Shown here: positions 24,819 through 33,223 of the stretch, one piece after another
Layout of the letters: each line of letters begins with the position of its first letter
Position numbering within the stretch: the stretch's first letter is position 1
From: Streptomyces sp. NBC_01267
GTDB taxonomy: Bacteria; Actinomycetota; Actinomycetes; Streptomycetales; Streptomycetaceae
Length of the DNA stretch: 64,000 nt
Direction: 5' to 3'
Assembly (NCBI RefSeq): GCF_036241575.1
Contig: NZ_CP108455.1
Coordinates: 1,436,001-1,500,000, forward strand
Program-made: the position numbers and the translations under genes
The notes under the pieces: model-generated
Seen by the model: only the letters and a program-made list of their open reading frames with translations
The model's database searches: none
What the model was told of the DNA's origin: nothing

Positions 24819-26267
24819 CTACTTCTTGCGGCCGCGCTTCTCGCGCACGCGCACCGAGATGTGGATCGGCGTGCCCTCGAAGCCGAACTCCTCGCGCAGC
24901 CGGCGCTCGATGAAGCGCCGGTAGCCCGCCTCCAGGAAGCCGGACGCGAAGAGGACGAACCGCGGCGGCATGGTCCCTGCCTGCGTCCCGAAGAGGATCC
25001 GCGGCTGCTTGCCGCCGCGGACCGGGTGCGGGTGGGCGGCCACGATCTCACCGAGGAAGGCGTTGAGCCGGCCGGTCGGGATCCTGGTCTCCCAGCCCTC
25101 GATGGCCGTCTCGATCGCCGGGACGAGCTTCTCCATGTGCCGGCCGGTGACCGCGGACACGTTCACCCGGGGCGCCCAGGCGATCTGGCCGAACTCGGTC
25201 TCGATCTCCCGCTCCAGGTAGTAGCGGCGCTCCTCGTCGAGGTTGTCCCACTTGTTGTACGCGATCACGAGCGCGCGTCCGGCCTCCACGGCCATTGTCA
25301 CGATGCGCTGGTCCTGGACGCTGATGGACTCGGTCGAGTCGATCAGTACGACGGCGACCTCGGCCTTCTCCAGGGCGGCGGCGGTACGCAGCGAGGCGTA
25401 GTAGTCCGCGCCTTCCTGGAGGTGCACCCGGCGGCGGATACCGGCCGTGTCGATGAACTTCCAGACGACTCCGCCGAGCTCGATCAGCTCGTCGACCGGG
25501 TCGCGGGTGGTGCCGGCCATCGCGTTGACGACCACACGGTCCTCTTTCGCGACCTTGTTGAGCAGCGAGGACTTGCCGACGTTCGGACGGCCGATGAGCG
25601 CGATCCGGCGCGGACCGCCGACCTTGGTGCCGAAGGTCTGGGCCGGGGCCTCGGGGAGCGCTTCGAGGACGGCGTCGAGCATGTCGCCGGTGCCGCGGCC
25701 GTGCAGCGAGGAGACGGGGTGCGGCTGGCCGAGGCCGAGCGACCAGAGCGTGCTGGCGTCCGCCTCGCCGCTCTGGCCGTCGACCTTGTTGGCGCAGAGC
25801 ACGACGGGCTTGCCCGCCCGGCGCAGCAGCTTGACGACGGCCTCGTCGGTGTCGGTCGCGCCGACCGTCGAGTCGACGACGAAGACGACCGCGTCGGCGG
25901 TCTCGATCGCGTACTCGGCCTGCGCGGCGACCGAGGCGTCGAGGCCCAGGACGTCCTGCTCCCAGCCGCCGGTGTCGACGACCTTGAACCGGCGGCCCGC
26001 CCACTCCGCCTCGTAGCTCACGCGGTCGCGGGTGACGCCCGGCTTGTCCTGGACGACGGCCTCACGGCGTCCGATGATGCGGTTCACCAGGGTCGACTTG
26101 CCGACATTCGGTCGGCCGACGACGGCGAGGACGGGCAGCGGGCCGTGCGAGGCCTCATCAAGGGCGTTCTCGACGTCTTCGACATCGAAGCCCTCTTCCG
26201 CGGCGAGCTCCATGAACTCCGCGTACTCGGCATCGCCGAGTGCTCCGTGGTCGTGCTGGTCGTTCAT
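24819..26267 (-). CDS. der: Ribosome biogenesis GTPase Der (EngA)
   Basis: The 482-residue protein has two tandem GTPase domains. G1 motifs are GRPNVGKST at 51-59 and GRPNVGKSS near 230; G3 motifs are DTGGWE and DTAGIR; G4 motifs are NKVD and NKWD. A KH-like C-terminal domain ends in a basic tail (VREKRGRKK). Der assists 50S subunit assembly. An acidic N-terminal extension of about 40 residues is typical of actinobacteria. It lies downstream of the plsC-like, cmk, tyrA and aroH genes on the same strand. Confidence 0.97.
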   Translation of the reverse strand: MNDQHDHGALGDAEYAEFMELAAEEGFDVEDVENALDEASHGPLPVLAVVGRPNVGKSTLVNRIIGRREAVVQDKPGVTRDRVSYEAEWAGRRFKVVDTGGWEQDVLGLDASVAAQAEYAIETADAVVFVVDSTVGATDTDEAVVKLLRRAGKPVVLCANKVDGQSGEADASTLWSLGLGQPHPVSSLHGRGTGDMLDAVLEALPEAPAQTFGTKVGGPRRIALIGRPNVGKSSLLNKVAKEDRVVVNAMAGTTRDPVDELIELGGVVWKFIDTAGIRRRVHLQEGADYYASLRTAAALEKAEVAVVLIDSTESISVQDQRIVTMAVEAGRALVIAYNKWDNLDEERRYYLEREIETEFGQIAWAPRVNVSAVTGRHMEKLVPAIETAIEGWETRIPTGRLNAFLGEIVAAHPHPVRGGKQPRILFGTQAGTMPPRFVLFASGFLEAGYRRFIERRLREEFGFEGTPIHISVRVREKRGRKK

Positions 26268-26334
26268 GAAGTCCGTTCCTCTGTGTTACGTCATCGATGG
26301 ACCGCGGTTGCGCGGTCCACTACTCAAGTCTCGC

Positions 26335-26979
26335 TCAGCGCCCGGTGAGACGCCTGGCACTTTCCAGGTGGGCGGTCAGCCGCTCCTGGATCCTCACGGT
26401 GGCCTCGTCCAGCGCCTTGCGCGTGCGCCGTCCGCTCCCGTCGCCTGCCTCGAAGGCGTCGCCGAACACCACATCGACCCGGCTGCGCAGCGGCGGCAGG
26501 GCCGGCACCAGCCGCCCGCGGCGCTCGGTACTCCCGAGCACGGCGACCGGCACGATGGGTGCCCCGGAGCGCACCGCGAAGTACGCGAGCCCGGAGCGCA
26601 GCGAGGCGAAGTCACCCTCGCCCCTGGTGCCCTCGGGGAATATCCCGAGGACTCCCCCGTCGGCGAGCACCCCCAGGGCGTCCGTGACGGCTGCCCTGTC
26701 GGCGGTCGAACGGTCGACCTTCAGCTGCCCGATCCCGCGCAGGAACGGATCGAGGGGGCCGACGAACGCCTCCTTCTTGATCAGGAAGTGCACCGGCCGG
26801 GGCGCGGTCCCCATCAGCATGGGCCCGTCGATGTTGTGCGAGTGGTTCACGGCCAGGACGACCGGGCCGCTCGCGGGGACCCGCCAGGCGCCGAGGACGC
26901 GGGGCTTCCACAGCCCGTACATCAGGCCGATGCCGATGCCCCTGCCGACCGCGGCACCTCGGGGCGCGGGTGCCGTCAC
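26335..26979 (-). CDS. 1-acylglycerol-3-phosphate O-acyltransferase-like (PlsC family)
   Basis: A 214-residue acyltransferase with the catalytic NHSHNID (HX4D) motif and the glycerol-phosphate site FPEGTRGEGDFASLRSGLAYFA. It probably adds the second acyl chain during phospholipid synthesis at the membrane. The GTG at 26979 overlaps the cmk stop as GTGA, so translation is coupled. Upstream codons in the same frame belong to the antisense of cmk and show no resemblance to acyltransferases. The order cmk, plsC-like, der is common in actinobacteria. Confidence 0.9.
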   Translation of the reverse strand: MTAPAPRGAAVGRGIGIGLMYGLWKPRVLGAWRVPASGPVVLAVNHSHNIDGPMLMGTAPRPVHFLIKKEAFVGPLDPFLRGIGQLKVDRSTADRAAVTDALGVLADGGVLGIFPEGTRGEGDFASLRSGLAYFAVRSGAPIVPVAVLGSTERRGRLVPALPPLRSRVDVVFGDAFEAGDGSGRRTRKALDEATVRIQERLTAHLESARRLTGR

Positions 26980-27692
26980 TTGGCGGCCTGCTTCTCCTCG
27001 ATGAGGGTGACGACGCACTCGATGACCTGCTGAAGGGTCAGCTCGGTGGTGTCCACCTCGACCGCGTCGTCCGCCTTGGCCAGCGGCGAGGTCTTACGGC
27101 TGGAGTCGGCCGTGTCCCGCTTGATCAGGGCGTCCTTGGTGGCGGCCAGGTCGGTGGCCTCCTTGCCCTTGAGCTCCCCGCTGCGGCGGGCGGCACGGGC
27201 CTCCGGAGAGGCGGTCAGGAAGACCTTCAGGTCGGCGTCCGGCAGGACCGTGGTCCCTATGTCACGGCCCTCGACCACGATCCCCCGGCCGGCCGAGGCG
27301 GCGATGGCCCGCTGCAGTTCGGTGATCCGGGTCCGCACCTCGGGGACCGCGCTGACCGCGCTGACCTTGGCGGTGACCTCCTGCGTACGGATCGGACCCG
27401 AGGCGTCCGCGCCGTCGACCGTGATGGTCGGGGCCGACGGGTCGGTGCCCGAGACGATCGCGGGCTTGGCCGACGCGGTCGCCACGGCCACGGCGTCCTG
27501 GACGTCGACACCGTTGCTGATCATCCACCAGGTGATCGCCCGGTACTGGGCGCCGGTGTCCAGGTAGCTCAGGCCGAGCTTGGCCGCGACCGCCTTCGAC
27601 GTGCTGGACTTGCCCGTGCCGGAGGGGCCGTCGATGGCGACAATCACTGCTGCCGGTGCGGTCCTGGCGGCGGTTTCCACGGTGGCGGGCAC
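26976..27692 (-). CDS. cmk: Cytidylate kinase
   Basis: The 238-residue enzyme phosphorylates CMP and dCMP with ATP. The P-loop is DGPSGTGKSS at about 21-30, followed by LSYLDTGAQYRAITW (CMP site), VVEGRDIGTTVLPDADLKVFLTAS and a lid region RRSGELKGKEATDLAATKDALIKRDTADSSR. GTG at 27692 is used; a second GTG five codons later is also possible, since AGGAAG stands nearer to it. It overlaps the acyltransferase gene. Confidence 0.95.
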   Translation of the reverse strand: MPATVETAARTAPAAVIVAIDGPSGTGKSSTSKAVAAKLGLSYLDTGAQYRAITWWMISNGVDVQDAVAVATASAKPAIVSGTDPSAPTITVDGADASGPIRTQEVTAKVSAVSAVPEVRTRITELQRAIAASAGRGIVVEGRDIGTTVLPDADLKVFLTASPEARAARRSGELKGKEATDLAATKDALIKRDTADSSRKTSPLAKADDAVEVDTTELTLQQVIECVVTLIEEKQAAK

Positions 27693-27807
27693 CTTCCTGC
27701 TTCACGGGGCGTATGTACGGGACGCCGGTGCGCCCCGGACAAGGTTACTGGCTGGGCCGACCACCCTGTTACGCCGTCCGCCCGGAGCCCGCCCCGCGCC
27801 CGGTCCG

Positions 27808-28893
27808 CTACTGGCGCAGCGACCAGCCCCGCTCGCGCAGCGACGCCGCCAGCGCGGGCGCCGCGCTCGGCTCCACCATGAGCTGCACCAGGCCGGCCTG
27901 CTGCCCCGTCGCGTGCTCGATCCGTACGTCCTCGATGTTGACCCCCGCCCGGCCGGCGTCCGCGAAGATCCGGGCCAGTTCGCCCGGCTGGTCGCTGATG
28001 AGGACGGCCACGATCTCGTACGAGGCCGGTGCGGCCCCGTGCTTTCCGGGTACCCGCACCCGTCCGGCATTGCCGCGCTTCAGTACGTCCTCGATGCCCG
28101 CCGCGCCGGTGTGCCGTTTCTCCTCGTCGGCGGACTGGAGCGCCCGCAGGGCCCGGACCGTCTCGTCGAGGTCGTCGGCGATCCCGGTCAGGACGTCCGC
28201 CACCGGCCCGGGGTTGGCCGAGAGGATCTCGATCCACATCCGCGGGTCGGAGGCGGCGATCCTGGTGACGTCCCTGATGCCCTGGCCGCACAGGCGTACG
28301 GCCGTCTCGTCGGCGTCCCGCAACCGGGCCGCGACCATGGACGAGATCAGCTGCGGGGTGTGCGAGACGAGCGCCACGGCCCGGTCGTGCGCGTCGGCGT
28401 CCATCACCACCGGCACCGCCCGGCAGAGCGCCACGAGCTCCAGCGCCAGGTTGAGCACCTCGGTCTCGGTGTCCCGGGTCGGGGTCAGCACCCAGGGGCG
28501 CCCCTCGAAGAGGTCCCCCGTCGCGGCCAGCGGGCCCGAACGCTCCTTGCCGGCCATCGGGTGCGTACCGATGTACGCGGCCAGGTCGCAGCCCATGGCC
28601 TCCAGCTCGCGGCGCGGCCCGCCCTTGACGCTGGCCACGTCGAGGTAGGCGCGGGCGACGCCGCCACGCATCGCGTCGGCCAGCGTGCTCGCCACATGTG
28701 CGGGCGGTACGGCGATGATCGCGAGGTCGGCCCGTCCTTCGAGCGGGTCGTCCGTGCCCGCGCCGAGCGCCGCCGCCGTCCGGGCCTGGCCCGCGTCGTG
28801 GTCGGCGAGGTGGACGGTGACACCCCGTCCGGCCAGGGCGAGCGCCGCGGAGGTGCCGACCAGGCCGGTTCCGATGACAAGGGCGGTTCTCAC
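27808..28893 (-). CDS. tyrA: Prephenate dehydrogenase with C-terminal ACT domain
   Basis: The 361-residue enzyme converts prephenate to 4-hydroxyphenylpyruvate for tyrosine. The NAD loop is VIGTGLVGTSAALAL at about 6-20. The conserved GTHPMAGKERSG and the catalytic-histidine segment LVSHTPQL are present. Residues from about 285 form an ACT domain (EIVAVLISDQPGELARIFADAGRAGVNIEDVRIEH), consistent with tyrosine feedback control. GTG at 28893 overlaps the aroH stop as GTGA. A much longer frame to 29442 is a shadow over aroH. Confidence 0.95.
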   Translation of the reverse strand: MRTALVIGTGLVGTSAALALAGRGVTVHLADHDAGQARTAAALGAGTDDPLEGRADLAIIAVPPAHVASTLADAMRGGVARAYLDVASVKGGPRRELEAMGCDLAAYIGTHPMAGKERSGPLAATGDLFEGRPWVLTPTRDTETEVLNLALELVALCRAVPVVMDADAHDRAVALVSHTPQLISSMVAARLRDADETAVRLCGQGIRDVTRIAASDPRMWIEILSANPGPVADVLTGIADDLDETVRALRALQSADEEKRHTGAAGIEDVLKRGNAGRVRVPGKHGAAPASYEIVAVLISDQPGELARIFADAGRAGVNIEDVRIEHATGQQAGLVQLMVEPSAAPALAASLRERGWSLRQ

Positions 28894-29252
28894 TGGGCGA
28901 TGTCCTTGCGCAGGGCCCCGGCGGCGCCGAGGTAGACGTGGCTGATCCCGGTCCTCGGCAGGTCGCTCTCGATGTGCGCGAGTATCCGTACGACGCGCGG
29001 CATGGCTCCGGCGATGTCCAGTTCCTGGGCACAGATCAGCGGGACGTCGACGATGCCGAGTCCGCGCGCCGCCGCTGCCGGGAAGGCGCTGTGCAGATCG
29101 GGAGTGGCCGTGAACCAGATACTGATCAGGTCGTCGGCGGTGAGGCCGTTGCGCTCCAGAACTGCTGTGAGCAGCGCGCCGACCTGCTCCTCCAGATGCC
29201 CGGCCTCGTCCCGCTCCAGCTGGACCGCGCCCCGGACCGCTCGTACTGCCAC
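28890..29252 (-). CDS. aroH: Chorismate mutase, AroH class
   Basis: The 120-residue protein has the trimeric AroH fold. The active-site residues of the Bacillus enzyme are all present: R7, E77, R89 and Y107, with CAQELDI and HVYLGAA as flanking motifs. It turns chorismate into prephenate, the substrate of the coupled tyrA product, so the two genes form a tyrosine/phenylalanine branch unit. Confidence 0.96.
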   Translation of the reverse strand: MAVRAVRGAVQLERDEAGHLEEQVGALLTAVLERNGLTADDLISIWFTATPDLHSAFPAAAARGLGIVDVPLICAQELDIAGAMPRVVRILAHIESDLPRTGISHVYLGAAGALRKDIAQ

Positions 29253-29404
29253 GTCGTGCTCCTTGCTCCGTGCCTCTGCTCCGCCCGCTCCGTTCAGAGT
29301 AGTCAGCCGTACCGGACCCGGCTTCCGCGCCCGTCCACCGAGACGCGGGACGCCCGGCCGAAAAGATCCTGGGCGGCCGGGTCGTCCGGCGTACTCTCTC
29401 GCGC

Positions 29405-30142
29405 ATGCAGCTGACCCCCGAGGCGCTGGTGCGCGACCACACCGTCTACGCCTGTGTGATGGGCTCGCGCGCCTTCGGTCTGGCCACCGACGCCAGCGAT
29501 ACGGACCGCCGCGGTGTCTTCCTCGCGCCGACCCCGCTGTTCTGGGGCTTCGACAAGCCTCCGACGCATGTGGACGGTCCCGCGGACGAACAGTTCTCCT
29601 GGGAACTGGAGCGCTTCTGCGAGCTGGCCCTGCGCGCCGACCCCAATGCCCTGGAGTGTCTGCACTCCCCGCTCGTGGAGCAGGCCGACGCCACGGGCCG
29701 CGAACTGCTGGCGCTGCGCGGTGCGTTCCTCTCCCGCGACGCCCACACCACCTTCACCCGGTACGCGCTGGGACAGCGTAAGAAACTGGACGCCGATGTA
29801 CGGCAGCACGGCGCCCCGCGCGGCAAGCACGCCATGCACCTGCTCCGCCTCATGGTGTCCTGCCGTGATCTGCTGCGCACCGGCGAGCTGGTGATCGACG
29901 TGGGTGACGCGCGGGAGCCGCTGCTCGCGGTGAAGCGGGGCGAGGTGGCGTGGCCGGAGATCGAGCGGCGCATGACCCGGCTCGCCGCCGAGTGCGACGA
30001 GGCCGCCGCGCACACCCCGCTGCCGCCGGAACCGGACCGGGCGCGGATCGAGGACTTCCTGTTCCGGGCCCGCCGGCGGTCAGCGCTCCGGCCGGGTCCG
30101 TACGACGGCCTCGCGGGTACGGGGCGTACCGGTCCCGCCTGA
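29405..30142 (+). CDS. RlaP-like nucleotidyltransferase
   Basis: A 245-residue protein of the DNA-polymerase-beta-like RlaP family (RNA ligase-associated). The nucleotidyltransferase signature is GSRAFGLATDASDTDRRGVF, where SDTD supplies the metal ligands. FWELERFCELALRADPNALECL-like spacing (here FSWELERFCELALRADPN) and RDLLRTGELVIDVGDAREPLLAVKRGEV follow. In other bacteria RlaP proteins associate with RNA repair or ligation genes. The gene stands alone, divergent from aroH and convergent with an ADP-ribosylglycohydrolase gene. Its nucleotide and acceptor are unknown. Confidence 0.82.
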   Translation: MQLTPEALVRDHTVYACVMGSRAFGLATDASDTDRRGVFLAPTPLFWGFDKPPTHVDGPADEQFSWELERFCELALRADPNALECLHSPLVEQADATGRELLALRGAFLSRDAHTTFTRYALGQRKKLDADVRQHGAPRGKHAMHLLRLMVSCRDLLRTGELVIDVGDAREPLLAVKRGEVAWPEIERRMTRLAAECDEAAAHTPLPPEPDRARIEDFLFRARRRSALRPGPYDGLAGTGRTGPA

Positions 30143-30169
30143 CGGGGCCCGCCGCCACCGCGCCTCTGT

Positions 30170-31195
30170 TCAGGCGTCCCAGAGCGCGCCCAGCGCCAGC
30201 AGCTCGCTCCGGTACTCGATCCGCTCCGCCCATTCCGCGGGCCACGCGTCCGGACCCAGGTGGGCTCCGGCGAAGGCTCCCGCCAGACAGGCGATCGAGT
30301 CCGAGTCGCCCGCGGTGCAGGCGGCCCGCCGCAGTGCGAGGACCGGCTCGTCGGGGAAGAGCAGGAAGCAGAGCAGCCCGGTGGCGAGGGCTTCCTCCGC
30401 GATCCAGCCCTCGCCCGTGGCCAGGCAGGGGTCCGTCTCCGGTGAGGGCGTCCTGAGGGCGTCGACGAGCCGGTCGAGGGCGGCCAGGCAGTCGTCCCAG
30501 CCGCGCGCCATGAAGCGTTCGGGGGTCGCGTCCACAGTGGCGTACGTCCACAGGTCACCGAGCCACTGCTCGTGGTAGCGGGTGCGGTTCTCGATGGCGT
30601 ACGAACGCAGCTGCCCCACCAGGCCCGTCGGCTCGGCGCCCCGGGCCAGCAGGAACACGGCACGCGCCGTCAGATCGCTCGCGGCCAGCGCCGTCGGGTG
30701 GCCGTGGGTGAGCGCGGACTGCAACTGGGCGGCGCCCGCGCGCTCTTCCGCGCTCAGCCCGGGTACGAGGCCGATCGGCGCGACCCGCATGTTGGCCCCG
30801 CATCCCTTGGAGCCGATCCGGCTCGCCTGCTGCCAGGGCAGGTCGCTGTCCAGCAACTCGCAGGCCGTCAGGCACGTGTTGCCGGGTGCCCGGTTGTTCT
30901 CCGGCGAGTGGTACCAGGCCACGAACTCCTCGCGTACCGGCGGAGCCATCCGCGCCGCGGTCAGCGGCCCACCGTCCATCGCCTTCCGCAGCCCGCGCCC
31001 GAGCGCGAGCGTCATCTGGGTGTCGTCGGTGACGAACGCGGGCCGGGGCAGCTCCATCTCGCGCCACGGCCCGCACTTGGCGAGGATCGCGGGTACGTCG
31101 TTGAACTCGGTCGGGAAGCCGAGCGCGTCCCCGAGCGCGAGACCTGTCAGGGAGCCGGTCGCGGCCCGTTCGGTAGCAGTGCTCGTACGGCTCAT
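30170..31195 (-). CDS. ADP-ribosylglycohydrolase family protein
   Basis: The 341-residue protein has the all-helical DraG/ARH fold. Metal-binding motifs are intact: GDALGFPTEF, TDDTQMTLALG, a central GCGANMRVAPIGL, and GDSDSIACLAGAFAGAHLG near the C-terminus. It should remove ADP-ribose from a protein or nucleic-acid target or cleave a related glycosidic bond. The full motif set suggests it is active. It converges on the RlaP-like gene. No ADP-ribosyltransferase gene is seen in the window. Confidence 0.92.
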   Translation of the reverse strand: MSRTSTATERAATGSLTGLALGDALGFPTEFNDVPAILAKCGPWREMELPRPAFVTDDTQMTLALGRGLRKAMDGGPLTAARMAPPVREEFVAWYHSPENNRAPGNTCLTACELLDSDLPWQQASRIGSKGCGANMRVAPIGLVPGLSAEERAGAAQLQSALTHGHPTALAASDLTARAVFLLARGAEPTGLVGQLRSYAIENRTRYHEQWLGDLWTYATVDATPERFMARGWDDCLAALDRLVDALRTPSPETDPCLATGEGWIAEEALATGLLCFLLFPDEPVLALRRAACTAGDSDSIACLAGAFAGAHLGPDAWPAEWAERIEYRSELLALGALWDA

Positions 31196-31343
31196 GTCGG
31201 ACCGTCCTTCCGGACGCGGCAGCAGTGGGTGGCGGCGGGTGCGGAGCGGTGGCAGGCGTACGGACCCATGCCCGCACCTCCGGACCGGCCTCCCTTAATC
31301 GTCACTCTGACTATAAAGGGGGAAGGTGCGGCACGACAAGCAA

Positions 31344-31377
31344 GAACCCGGCCCCCGCAAGAGCGGGGACCGGGTTC
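31344..31377 (-). terminator. Terminator after rluB
   Basis: GAACCCGGCCCCCGC and GCGGGGACCGGGTTC pair with one mismatch around AAGA, 42 bp downstream of the rluB stop. Confidence 0.75.
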
Positions 31378-31418
31378 TCCGTTGCCGGATACGACTACGG
31401 CAGCAGTGCCTGACGGGC

Positions 31419-32612
31419 CTAGAGGCCGACTTCCTTCATCAGCATGCCGACCTCCGTGTTGGTGAGGCGGCGCAGCCAGCCGGACTTCTGGTCGCCCAGC
31501 GGGATCGGACCGAAGCTGACCCGTACGAGCTTCTCGACCGGGAACCCGGCCTCGGCCAGCATGCGGCGGACGATGTGCTTGCGGCCCTCGTGGAGGGTCA
31601 CCTCGACCAGGTAGTTCTTGCCGGTGTTCTCGACGACCCGGAAGTGGTCGGCGCGTGCGTACCCGTCCTCCAGCTCGATGCCGTCCTTGAGGCGCTTGCC
31701 GAGGTCGCGCGGCAGGGGGCCCTGGATCGCGGCGAGGTAGGTCTTCTTGACGCCGTACCGGGGGTGGGTCAGCCGGTGGGCCAGCTCGCCGTGGTTGGTG
31801 AGCAGGATGATGCCCTCGGTCTCCGTGTCGAGACGGCCCACGTGGAACAGCCGCGTCTCGCGGTTGTTCACGTAGTCACCCAGGTTCTGGCGGCCGTCCG
31901 GGTCCTCCATCGAGGAGACGACACCGGCCGGCTTGTTCAGCGCGAAGAAGAGGTACGACTGGGTGGCGACCGTCAGGCCGTCCACCTTGATCTCGTCCTT
32001 CGGCAGGACCCGCCGGCCCTGCTCCATCACGATCTCGCCGTTGATCTCGACCCTGGCCTGGTCGATCAGCTCCTCGCAGGCACGCCGCGAGCCCATTCCG
32101 GCCCTGGCCAGTACCTTCTGCAGGCGCTCGCCCTCCTCCTCGGCGCCGGGGAAGGTCTTGGGGGTCTTCACCTGCGGCTTGTTGTGCCGTTCCCGGTTGC
32201 GCTCCTCGATCTTGGCGTCGAGCTCACGCGGACGGGAGGGCTCGCGCTGGCCGTGCGGGCCGCGGCGCGGGGCCGCCCCGCTCGTCGGGCTCTTCTTCGG
32301 TCCGCCCTTGGCACCACCGCGCGCGGCGGCCCCCCGGCTGCCGGACGTCTTGCCACCGGCCGCGGACGGACCGCGACCGCCGCCGCCGCCGCCGGCCCGG
32401 CCGCCGCCACCGCTGGGCCTGCGGCCCTGCTCGTCGGAGGAACTCGTGCCGACGTCGTAACGGCGCTCCTCGGGACGGGGCCGGCGCGGACGCTCCTCCT
32501 GCTTGTCGCCGCGCGCTCCGCCGGCACCCCCGGCCTTCGGACGGGGCGGCTTTCCGCCCGCACCCCGGTTGTCCCGGTTGCCGCTTCCGCTGTTCCTGCC
32601 GTTGCTTCGCAT
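31419..32612 (-). CDS. rluB: 23S rRNA pseudouridine synthase, RluB/RsuA family
   Basis: The 397-residue protein has a disordered Gly/Arg/Pro-rich N-terminal extension of about 155 residues, then an S4 RNA-binding domain (ERLQKVLARAGMGSRRACEELI), then the catalytic domain with the Asp in GRLDTETEGIILLTNHG. HPRYGVKKTYLA and EGRKHIVRRML are further family motifs. It isomerises a uridine in 23S rRNA. I chose the ATG at 32612, overlapping the scpB stop as TGATG; a TTG one codon earlier is possible. The scpA-scpB-rluB order is the usual actinobacterial one. Confidence 0.93.
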   Translation of the reverse strand: MRSNGRNSGSGNRDNRGAGGKPPRPKAGGAGGARGDKQEERPRRPRPEERRYDVGTSSSDEQGRRPSGGGGRAGGGGGGRGPSAAGGKTSGSRGAAARGGAKGGPKKSPTSGAAPRRGPHGQREPSRPRELDAKIEERNRERHNKPQVKTPKTFPGAEEEGERLQKVLARAGMGSRRACEELIDQARVEINGEIVMEQGRRVLPKDEIKVDGLTVATQSYLFFALNKPAGVVSSMEDPDGRQNLGDYVNNRETRLFHVGRLDTETEGIILLTNHGELAHRLTHPRYGVKKTYLAAIQGPLPRDLGKRLKDGIELEDGYARADHFRVVENTGKNYLVEVTLHEGRKHIVRRMLAEAGFPVEKLVRVSFGPIPLGDQKSGWLRRLTNTEVGMLMKEVGL

Positions 32613-33223
32613 CAAAGTTCCGTCTTGTCGTCTGCGTCGGTGTCCGGACCGTACGGTGCATCCGGATCGAACGACGGCACACCTTCTTGTGTCTCGGCCT
32701 CGATCGCATCCGCCTCCGGAAGGAAGGGCGCGAGCTCCGGGAGCTCGTCCAGGCCTCGCAGGCCCATCCGCTCCAGAAAGTAGTTCGTCGTCCTGTACAG
32801 GATCGCACCTGTTTCGGGTTCCGCGCCCGCCTCCTCCACCAGACCGCGCTGGAGGAGGGTCCGCATGACCCCGTCACAGTTCACTCCGCGGACCGCGGAG
32901 ACCCGTGAACGGCTCACCGGCTGCCGGTAGGCGACCACCGCGAGCGTCTCCAGGGCGGCCTGGGTGAGCCGGGCCTGCTGCCCGTCCAGAACGAAGCTCT
33001 CGACTGCTTCGGCGTACTCGGGCCGGGTGTAGAACCGCCAGCCGCCCGCGACCAGCCGCAGGTCGAACCCCCGCCCCTGGACCGTGTACTCGTCGGACAG
33101 TTCCCGCAGCGCGTCGGCGATCTCACGCCGGGGCCGGTCGAGCACCTTGGCCAGGTGTTCCTCGGTGGCCGGTTCGTCGACGACCATCAGGACCGCTTCG
33201 AGCGCGGGCTTGAGATCACTCAC
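32612..33223 (-). CDS. scpB: Segregation and condensation protein B
   Basis: The 203-residue protein has the twin winged-helix pattern of ScpB: LEAVLMVVDEPATEEHLAKVL in the first domain and QARLTQAALETLAVVAYRQPVSRSRVSAVRGVNCDGVMRTLLQRGLV in the second. It binds ScpA and SMC to form the bacterial condensin. The GTG start overlaps the scpA stop as GTGA. The acidic C-terminal tail is common in streptomycetes. Confidence 0.96.
   Translation of the reverse strand: MSDLKPALEAVLMVVDEPATEEHLAKVLDRPRREIADALRELSDEYTVQGRGFDLRLVAGGWRFYTRPEYAEAVESFVLDGQQARLTQAALETLAVVAYRQPVSRSRVSAVRGVNCDGVMRTLLQRGLVEEAGAEPETGAILYRTTNYFLERMGLRGLDELPELAPFLPEADAIEAETQEGVPSFDPDAPYGPDTDADDKTEL

Noticed and set aside
24861-26348. 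495-residue plus-strand frame
   Set aside because: It is antisense to der, whose two complete GTPase domains are unmistakable.
27808-29442. 544-residue version of prephenate dehydrogenase
   Set aside because: The extra N-terminal part overlaps aroH in another frame and has no homology; the GTG at 28893 gives the normal enzyme.
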